Of a stretch of 14,754 bases of DNA, positions 7,539-14,754 are shown one piece after another. This DNA comes from Hymenoscyphus infarciens (Eukaryota > Ascomycota > Leotiomycetes > Helotiales > Helotiaceae): positions 1 to 14,754 of the forward strand of contig LLCB01000642.1 in assembly GCA_001414345.1 (NCBI GenBank). Reading direction: 5' to 3'. Both the position numbers and the translations under genes were made by a program. The notes under the pieces are model-generated. The model worked only from the letters and a program-made list of their open reading frames with translations, had not been told where the DNA came from and made no database searches. Each line of letters starts with the position of its first letter. The stretch's first letter is position 1.

Positions 7539-8500
7539 TCAAGCCTGCCGTAACGATCCCGCAACATTCCTCCCCATTCGACAGCCCATCTCCAGGGAAC
7601 CAACGACCTCCTCGCCACCTCCCAGATACAGCAAGCCAGGTGCCAGCTCAATGTCCTCTGGTATCTGACGATCCTTTTCATAAAGAGGGAAAGCACGTGG
7701 CCAAGCAGCACGCTCCACTCGCGCAATTCCTTTCAAATCGGGCGTCTCCCCTTTTCCTAAATTGACACCAACCAATTTTGCAATAGCCGGGTCGCTTAGT
7801 GGATGGCTGGAAACAATACGATGTACTCGGTGGTAGGTAAACCCATCACAGTCTGGCTCGCCATCGCAGGTGCGCTCAGATGCGTGAGAAGTGCTGGCTT
7901 GGAAGAGGGCTGGGAAGTTTTGGTCAGGGTCAGGGTTGTTAGTGAAGTAGACAACACTGGCAGAAACGAGAGCTTCATTCCCGTCCGATCGAGGGAGGTG
8001 TAGAAGTCTCCCAGTGGCGAAGTGAGTCACAAGGGCTCCTGTATATTGTGGCGGGGAAGGAAGCTCATGAGGTAGGTGTATATCCGAGAGCATCGAGGAA
8101 AGAGTTTCTGGGACACCAGCGATAACGACCGTATCAAACTCGAGTTCCGCTTCTCGTCGTTGGTTGTCTTGAGTCTTGACTTGGTAGCGTCGATGAGTCC
8201 CCGGTTTTATTTGCGTAACTTGCGAGTTCGTTTTGACCATTGCGCCAGATTGTTCGATCATTTTGTGAACAAGTCTTGTGTTACCATCCCAAATCGGTCG
8301 CTCGAGATGGAAACATCGAGCCTACAAAGCTGGTCGAGATTCCGGGAGAAAGAGGCACGAGTACATGGCTCGATTTGTGATTTCGAAAAAGTCTCTGCAA
8401 CATCGACGTACTCCTGTGCAGGCCCAAGAGCACGACTAGAAAGACCAATCTTGGAAAGCTCCTTATCCCCACCAAAGCCGCCATTGATTACTTTGGTCCA
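7539..8500 (-). pseudogene. Prenylcysteine-oxidase-like flavoprotein, 5'-truncated and frameshifted
   Basis: Two minus-strand frames together resemble the C-terminal two thirds of prenylcysteine oxidase (Prenylcys_lyase family). The upstream frame (8261-8500) reads GGDKELSKIG, then QIEPCTRASFSRNLDQL, which matches the family's 'P..R.nYgQ' region. The frame then shifts near 8281-8300 into the long frame ending at 7539. That frame holds DGNTRLVHKMIEQSGA (the family's GN..L....SGA block) and VTHFATGRLLHL. It ends with GLLYLGGGEEVVGSLEMG, which matches the C-terminal FAD-contact region (yl.GiE...SaME). The family oxidatively cleaves the thioether of prenylcysteines using FAD. The N-terminal Rossmann fold with GxGxxG is absent, because other sequence begins at about 8477-8500. 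The intact 240-codon piece from 8261 could still be predicted as a gene, but it lacks the cofactor-binding start. Confidence 0.62.
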
Positions 8501-10070
8501 TCAGACCACTCCCCAAGCCAGCAAACACGCATCTACGACACATTTTACCGTGCATCCCAAAGCTACCCGGGATGGGGCTTGAATGATTGGTGGAACGGAA
8601 GATACATGGAGATTTATTGCAATGGTTTTGCTTAATACTGTGTCAACAAGAAGACGGGCGGGAAATACGTGGGCTACACGAGCCAGACTGACCCGAAAAC
8701 AAATACGCCTCGGACATGGCCTTGGATCAACTACTGTCCCGCATACTTTGATATTCTCCCATCTCACGAGGAGGCAGTTACTGCTATTGAGGGTGATACC
8801 GCGGGGAGCAAGAAGCTAAACAATAAGAATATGCGGACCCGAGGTTTGTGCTCTCCCCCTTATCCTTTCTCTCCTTTGAACTTAAGCGAGGATAATGGTG
8901 AAGCACTGTAATTGATACAACAACAGCAACGACATATTTATACGAGTGGTTGCAAGTTAATAGCAGTTATAGTTCAATGGTGTGTGATGGAGGGTGTGAG
9001 TATAACAATATCCTGTTCCACCTCTCGCGATAGATAACCTAAAGCGAGAGCTGCTATTGAGAACTCCTTGTTCTAACCTTTTAGGATGATTTGGAATATT
9101 AACCTAGATGTTTGGGAACAACCAGCTTCTAATGTTTAAATTATCTGGAATATTACATTAAGAATAAGAGAGCTAGTAAATGCTACTTTTCTTTTTCTAT
9201 CGTAAGCATGGTTTTCTAATGTATTCCTTTACCATTCTAGGTCTCGACACTAGACAATATATCGGAGGCATATCTTATAATATATACAAATCCGGCGTAA
9301 CAAAACTACTAGTAAGACGTGATCCGGCATCAGCAGCTAAAACGAACGATAATTTCGCTTATTTTGCAACTTCCCGCTTTATGTAGAAGACCTTCGAAAC
9401 TTACCTAGACTAGCCGCTTGCCTGGGATATTAATAAGACACCAGCACAGAACACGGTTGCCGAAAAACTATAACCTGGTGATCCGGACTTAACACCTAAC
9501 TCACCCAGCGCTCTTTTGGCTGACGACTAACCTGATCCTGACAATAACCTACCTCGCATAGTACCGTCAGATACGCTGCTGCTTGACTCAAAGGACTATC
9601 CTGCTTGGTATCAGCCTGTACTATCTGCCAAACCACCTGCTTCCACGCCAAAACCACCTGTTATGCCACCGGAAGCACAGCCAGATTTAAGTAAGATCTC
9701 ATGCTCTGACTATCAAAAAGGTCCCGTTTTACCTGCACACAAGGATTGTGTTGCTGCTTTCGCACCATCCTTCGTCATGGACGACAAGGGGTCATCCAAG
9801 CCACCAGTTCCATCAAAGAGTACCACTCAATACACTGATCTTTCATCCGGGACTTGTGGTGTTGCTATCGCGTACACGGGAACCTGGGATTCCAGTTACA
9901 ACGAGACAAGAGGAGATGTTTGTGCTCATGGACTCGTTGTATTCGAAGCTTGTACACGTCACGGAGCAGGAGTCGTTGGGGGAAATGTTCCGCTCAATTT
10001 TCATGGCTGCGCAGCTAATAGCACTATTGTTCATACTGTTGAAGCGATTCCTGAGGGGCCTGTTGGTTAG
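8477..10070 (+). pseudogene. Secreted-metalloprotease-like relic with Cys-rich C-terminal domain
   Basis: Three plus-strand segments fit a family of fungal secreted zinc-protease-like proteins. Segment one (8477-8842) holds AAIDYFGPSD, GRYMEIYCNGFA, then TAA at 8633-8635, then WINYCPAYFDIL. Segment two (around 8913-9030, another frame) holds YEWLQ (8941-8955), where the zinc motif HExxH would be expected. Segment three (about 9237-10070, a third frame) holds DPASAAKTNDNFAYFATSRFM, like the family's ADNYAYFA region. A Pro-rich linker and a Cys-containing domain (SGTCGVAIAYTG, FHGCAANSTIVH) follow. Segment three carries in-frame stops at 9384, 9411, 9471 and 9528, then stays open for 180 codons. 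Introns may join the segments, but I could not place splice sites that restore one frame. There is no signal peptide because the 5' end is missing. The exact peptidase family is uncertain. Confidence 0.55.
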
Positions 10071-11066
10071 AAGATGGATTTGAAATTTGTTCGTAAGTGG
10101 CGTTATTTGCCAGTTTAGTTTTCGTTGTAGTAAGCAATAAGTATCATTTTCTATCATTGAAATTCCAAACCCTCATCGCCTTTAACTTTTCTTATTTCAT
10201 GCCACCAAGGCAACCTTGGAAAAAGGTTACGGCCAGCGAGGTGGCAAGGAGATTTGACCTATTTGCAGATGACCTACCGATAGCCATAGAATAGAACCAA
10301 ATATTCTTATTTTCTGGTCAATTATAGTTTTGGGTAACCTAGGGAGAGTACTGAAAAATTGTCGAAAAGTGTTACATCATAGCCAGAATCAATTCCATAA
10401 TCCGCAACTTTTCTCCATCAACTCCACAAAGTATGTATTTGATGAAATGGTTGTTGAGCTAAACCTATCTGTGGGCAATCTATAAAGAGCAGCATACTAT
10501 CGATTAGCCCTAAACAGACACGCACGGAAAATTTTCCCCCTTTAGGAATAGTGATGCAGTTGATCATTCTAGAAGTTCTAGGTTAATATCTTCGTGTGAT
10601 GTATAATACAGTGGATGAGAATCTTAAACTTACTTATCATAATTCTCCTCGTGCTCCATCAATACTCCTCGGTCCCTTCCTCATGTCAAATCTGTCTCAT
10701 TTTCTAAACCGAGTTTTTAAAAATACGTCTATCTATAGCTAACCTAGGAAAAGCAACCACCAATTCATAGGTAACCCACGAATAGCAACAAAGGAAAGGG
10801 TCATGAATTTTCGCGATTCTTCTTGGTTTGATTGTAATTATTTACTCTGCAGGAAGCGCAGAATTTGATTTTAGGAATATTATTACCTTTAAACCTAATT
10901 CTTTTTTTTGGTAAAGATTAGATAGGTAGAACAAGGATGACCTCGAAAATGAAGTAGCTGGTATATAAACACAAAACCAGAGCATCGAAACAACCATTCT
11001 ACCACCATCTAATTGATTTACATAAACCACCGAGTCCCCTATCAACACCGAAAATGCACAGCACTT
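10071..11066. other. Intergenic region downstream of the permease
   Basis: This is AT-rich DNA between two 3' ends. The only frame worth noting is 10199-10294 (+), about 31 codons, which begins MPPRQPWKKVTASEVARRF and ends ADDLPIAIE. It reads like the start of a real, unrecognised protein cut short by TAG, possibly another relic. No transposon ends or RNA genes are seen. Confidence 0.4.
10199..10294 (+). other. Short open frame, possible relic exon
   Basis: This 31-codon frame begins at the ATG at 10199 and has non-random composition: basic at the start (PWKKVTASEVARRF), acidic towards the end (DLFADDLPIAIE). I do not recognise the family. A continuing exon after an intron could not be found. 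Confidence 0.2.
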
Positions 11067-12908
11067 CTAACTCATCTCCGCATCTTTACCCCTCCCATCC
11101 AACTCCCCCCTCTTCTCAGCAACAACCTCCTTCTCCACCACCCTCTCCACCTCAACACTACTCCCCAAAATCTCATCAATAGTCCTAACCGGTCCCGTAA
11201 AAAACGTCTTCCCCCCAAAGCCCGGAACATAATAATACCCCACACAAAAAACAAGCACAAACCCCAGCACGGCAACAGCATAATTCATTTCCTGCGGGCC
11301 AACTTTCTCATAAGATGGGAAAAGCAACAGTATAAAAATAAATGTCATCCAAGCAACACTGTACACGGCGGAAATGTAGGATAGGGTGTCGCCCATGTAC
11401 CATATACCGGGTGTGAAATGGCGGAAACAGAGTCGTGAGAAGAGAGGCATGCAGTAGGCAAAGTAGAGACCCATAATTGCGAGGTTGAAGATGGAGTTTA
11501 TGGCTATGGTGTTGACGAGCATGAGGAGGCCTTCGAGGAGGGAGATGAAGGCGCAGAACCCGACTGCGCGGGCAGGGGTTTTGTTGGAGGAGAGGACGCG
11601 GAGGTAGCCCGAGAAGGGGAGGCCGTGGTCTGCGTTGTTCGAGGTTAGAATTTGGTTCTATGCGGAAAAAATAGGGGGAAGAAATGAAAGAGGAGTTTAC
11701 CTCTTGCGAAAGCAAAGGTCTCTCGACTCGCGGCTACCATTAGGATGGAGCAATTACAAATACTGCTGAACCACAGGAATACCAAGAGTGCGATACTGCC
11801 ATTTTTGCCCAGACTGTTGAATGCGATTTGTGCCATTGGTTGTCCCAGACTGCTTGTAACGAGACTGACAACATCAGGGCCCATACAGAATGCGATCGTA
11901 ATTATGACAGCCCATCCAGTCACAGTAGCCACAAGTAGGGAGCTGACCATGGCAAATGGCACAGCTTTCGCAGCATTGGAAGCTTCTTCTGCAATGGTAG
12001 CTGAAGACTCAAATCCAGAAACGACCCAGACTGGAGTGAGCAAAGACATCATGAATGCCCATCCGCCATTGGTCCAAAACCCCGTATTCTCGAAATCGGT
12101 AAACACGAATGCTGCGCTGTTCTTGAGCTCGCTCGGTGTGCCAGCTGCGAGGGCTATGATAAGAGCGAGGAGCATAACCAGCTGAACAATGATATAGGCG
12201 AAGTTCAATTTGCTGAGAAGACTGGATGAGACGCATGTCATGGCGAATGTAAGAACGATGGTAGCAACGAACATGCCATAATTGTGATATTTGGTTGCCA
12301 CAAAAGCACCATCTGAGCCAATGCCACATGTGGCCCCCAAGATTAGAGTCGCGGCGTATATCGTCGAAGCGTAGATCGAGATATATCCCAAAACATTCAT
12401 GTATCCAGCAAGCCAACACATAAATGCCCTTTGGCCTTTAGGTGTGAGACGTGCTACCCACTACATTCTACTGTCAGCTTCCGCTTGGAAATCCCAATCG
12501 AGTAAAACCCACATAATATAGCCCACCGGAAGTTGGCATGCTACTTCCCAGCTCTCCCAAACTCAGAGCAACTGGTATTAGTAGTATACACCCCATCAGA
12601 TATGTCCATACCATCCCTACACTCCCACCACTTCCCAGTGAAAACACAATTGACTCCGAGATCGCCGGTGCAATGCCCATAGCTCCAAAACTTTGTCCAA
12701 ATACCGTAAAGTATGAGAATTCCCGCTTCAGTTCCGCGCGATATCCCAATGAGGCGAGCAGCTTGTCGTCCGCACTAACCATAGTCACCGATCCTTCTTC
12801 AACCCCAAGGATATCTTTCGCTTTCATGATCTTCTCATCGCGTGTGATTGAGCTCGGTGTACTGGCATTCTGAGCGCCTTCATCGCCGTAGCTTGCTTGA
12901 GCGACCAT
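11067..12908 (-). CDS. Amino acid/GABA/choline-type permease, APC superfamily
   Basis: The exons are 12513-12908, 11701-12460 and 11067-11629. The introns are 12461-12512 (GTGGGT...TGTAG) and 11630-11700 (GTAAAC...CGCAG, with TTCTAAC upstream). The product is 572 aa, normal for fungal members. About 60 hydrophilic residues precede the first membrane span (near residue 66, FSYFTVFGQSFGAMGIA). The family signature GELGSSMPTSGGLYYW spans residues 118-133 across intron 1. Further on come FESSATIAEEASNAAKAVP, which resembles the conserved APC loop, and FARDHGLPFSGYLRVLSS across intron 2. About twelve spans are expected and the C-terminal tail is charged. The family imports amino acids, GABA or choline by proton symport at the plasma membrane or an internal membrane. 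The substrate cannot be read from sequence. Four GATAAG sites upstream suggest nitrogen control. Confidence 0.9.
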
Positions 12909-13842
12909 CTTGTCTTGTCCACTTTGAACTGCTATAATGGTGGTAGTCTTCTAGAACCCCTTTTCGATATATTTGGGTCTCAATTGAGAGAAAACGATAG
13001 GCGCCGCAAAGGAAATAGAAGGAAATAATGTTCCGCAAGGTTGTGTGGGGGTGACAGCGTGAAAAGCTGGGGAAAGAGGTTGCTTGTGATTTTTGGGAGA
13101 CAACCAGTGACATTTATATCGGTACCGTGGCACCTATCTCCCCTGCTTCCTCCTGCCGATAAGTCGTCCCAGAACCCAATTGTTCGATCAATCCCTGGAT
13201 GTCATAACAGGCATGAACCAGTACGCGACGAGCCAATGGTTGCGATCGGACTTGATGTAGCTATTGTGGTGCGACACACCTGCAATGCAGCCTTAACCTT
13301 TCTTACCACCCTTTCCAATCCAATGCCAGTGGCCGATAAAGCGCTTGCTGTGTTACCTTTGCAGGTTGTTTTATGTCACAGCTACTTTATCTTTGCCTCC
13401 CTTGTACATAAGATATAGATATGCACATGTAGATAGATAAGCGATGCGGGCACTTGTATCCGGCGTCCGAAGACGTGGTGTTCGACTCTGACTGGCCGAT
13501 TCCTGGGTCTGATAAGGGAAATGAGGGGTTGCGCGGGAGTTGTAAACTTGAACAAGGTAAATAAATAAAAACCTAAGATAGAGACACGCAACAGAATTCG
13601 CGCCGATTGAGGAGATCCGATATGACAATTAACAGCAACAAAACGGAACTTGAAAATCGAATTAGTGGGCGGGAAATTCCCCAAAGGCTGACTAGGAAAA
13701 AGAAAGTTTCAGTGGAAATTTGATAGCTTACGTGTGAAGACCAGTTGGGGTCGTTTCATGCCCCCCCCCCTGTGTATAGGATGTTCCAGGAACAGATCAC
13801 GAGATAAGAATTGAGAAAATATAAAAACGATGCCTACTACTT
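12909..13842 (-). promoter_or_regulatory. Upstream region of the permease, GATA-site cluster
   Basis: GATAAG occurs at 13158-13163, 13436-13441, 13511-13516 and 13803-13808. GATAAA occurs at 13335-13340 and, on the minus strand, near 13385-13390. GATAAG is the site for AreA/NIT2-type GATA activators of nitrogen-regulated permeases. Fewer than one such hexamer is expected by chance in this length. On the minus strand the stretch just before the start is pyrimidine-rich, as in many fungal promoters. A run of 10 Cs lies at 13761-13770. Open frames here look like chance. Confidence 0.5.
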
Positions 13843-14067
13843 ATGAGACGGGACTCTTCGGCATGCCGAAGAGTGACCCCCATGCTCCGCGTGGGGTATT
13901 CTCGTAATGCCTCGCCGCCCGATGGTCCTTGGCTACAGCAAAACAAAACCCGATCTTGTCCTTTCATTGACGTTAAAGGTTCCCAAGGAAAGACGGCTTG
14001 TTTTGGAGTCGAAGGATGGGGAATTCCGCACCACAGGCATGCCGATTTAACCGAGCCCGAGCCTTAG
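13843..14067 (+). other. Open frame within a GC-richer block
   Basis: This 74-codon frame lies in a block noticeably richer in G+C than the DNA on either side. It starts at a palindrome and stops at TAG inside the next one. I recognise no domain, and much of it overlaps hairpins, so it may be structural DNA rather than a gene. Confidence 0.2.
13853..13874. repeat. Perfect 22-bp palindrome
   Basis: ACTCTTCGGCA followed directly by its reverse complement TGCCGAAGAGT. A second, imperfect hairpin CCCCATG...CGTGGGG follows at about 13876-13894. Confidence 0.85.
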
Positions 14068-14106
14068 GAGGGCCAGGTCATAACGTTATGACCAGCCCTC
14101 CTAAGG
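14062..14106. repeat. 45-bp near-perfect palindrome
   Basis: The core GGTCATAACGTTATGACC (14076-14093) is an exact 18-bp palindrome. The outer arms CCTTAGGAGGGC (14062-14073) and GCCCTCCTAAGG (14095-14106) are also exact reverse complements. A one-base length difference between the joining bases is the only flaw. There is no loop, as in a cruciform or a head-to-head join of two inverted element ends. Confidence 0.9.
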
Positions 14107-14215
14107 GCCATATAACTCGTCTAACGTCGGTATAACCACGTCGCCTTTTAAGCTTTGTCAGCGCACAGGGGGTCACATATATAATCGGCCTTTAACGGCA
14201 TTGAAAGAAACGTAA
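14107..14215. other. Spacer between palindrome and repeat array
   Basis: No gene is seen. The DNA shifts from GC-richer to AT-rich across this stretch. Confidence 0.4.
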
Positions 14216-14754
14216 CTAAAAAGACTAAAACCTATAATACGTACTTTTAGTATATAATAAACTAAAAACCATCTACTTTTAGTATTTAATAGACTAAAAG
14301 TCTTCTTTAGTATAATCTTTTTAATAAATTAATTAATTATTTATATATTTTTAGTCTTTTATAGACTTAAAATTATCTTTAATATAATCTTTTTAATTAA
14401 CTAATTATTAATTTATATACTTTTAGTCTATAATAGACTAGAAACCACCTACTTTTAGTATATAATAGACTAAAAGTCCTCTTTAATATAACCTTTTTAA
14501 TTAACTAATTATTTATTTATATACTTTTAGTCTATTATATACTAGAAACCATCTACTTTTAGTCTATAATAGACTAAAAGTCCTCTTTTATATAACCTTT
14601 CTAATAAATTAATTATTTACTTATATGCTTTTAGTCTATTATAGACTAAAAACCACCTACTTTTAGTCTATTATAGACTAGAAACCACCTACTTTTAGTC
14701 TATTATATACTAAAAGTTCTCTTTTATATAACCTTTCTAATTAACTAATTATTT
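14216..14754. repeat. AT-rich tandem array with palindromic modules
   Basis: Anchoring on the repeated AACCTTTYTAATWAA-like block at about 14313, 14386, 14490, 14594 and 14730 gives spacings of 73, 104, 104 and 136. The differences match loss or gain of one module of about 32 bp. The module contains TTTTAGTCTATWATAGACTA followed by GAAACCACCTAC or AAAACCATCTAC. The clearest module (14555-14581) is a palindrome with 13-bp arms and one central base. The array runs off the window's end. Confidence 0.85.

Noticed and set aside
8076..8582. 168-codon plus-strand frame
   Set aside because: It is antisense to the oxidase relic and its translation shows no coherent protein, whereas the minus-strand reading shows family blocks.
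11308..11715. 135-codon minus-strand frame, and other frames within 11013-12421
   Set aside because: They are frame shadows of the permease exons, whose splice-joined frame explains the region fully.
13041..13418. 125-codon plus-strand frame upstream of the permease
   Set aside because: It overlaps the promoter region with GATA sites and resembles no protein family.
14216..14754. CRISPR-like array
   Set aside because: The intervals are themselves repeated and AT-rich, not unique spacers, and the rest of the window is a eukaryotic genome with spliced genes.

Overview
The window looks like a piece of a filamentous ascomycete chromosome. The intact genes carry short (47-85 bp) GT...AG introns with CTAAC/CTGAC-type branch sites, ATG5 resembles filamentous-fungal ATG5, and the repeats carry transition-type damage like that left by repeat-induced point mutation (RIP). 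I cannot fix the species; a Leotiomycete is a guess from protein resemblance.

Positions 1-4090 are AT-rich mobile DNA. A complete but non-autonomous LTR retrotransposon (1-2918) has 372-bp LTRs, only gag-like remnants and no pol. A 13-nt tract in the LTR is perfectly complementary to the primer-binding position just inside the 5' LTR, which points to Tf1/sushi-type self-priming. A 766-bp hAT-like MITE follows (3112-3877), with 19-bp perfect terminal inverted repeats and an 8-bp target-site duplication. It sits in older, degenerate repeat DNA.

Positions 4091-5767 hold no gene I can support. ATG5 (minus strand, 5768-6655, three exons, 251 aa) appears intact. After its upstream region come two broken genes placed head to head. 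One is a prenylcysteine-oxidase-like relic on the minus strand (7539 to about 8500), which lacks its FAD-binding N-terminus and carries a frameshift. The other is a secreted-metalloprotease-like relic on the plus strand (about 8477-10070), with premature stops and a damaged zinc-site candidate. Their homologies meet within about 25 bp near 8477-8500, so this looks like a rearrangement junction.

Positions 10071-11066 are intergenic. An apparently intact amino acid/GABA/choline-type permease (minus strand, 11067-12908, three exons, 572 aa) follows. Its upstream DNA is rich in GATAAG sites, which suggests GATA-factor (nitrogen) control. The right end has a GC-richer block bounded by two strong palindromes (13853-13874 and 14062-14106). 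An AT-rich array of about 104-bp units built around a TTTTAGTCTAT palindrome then runs off the end of the window.

I see no shared pathway between the genes. The two intact genes are ordinary chromosomal genes in a region eroded by transposons and pseudogenization. The least ordinary features are the self-priming pol-less LTR element, the relic-gene junction, and the palindrome/array block at the right end.
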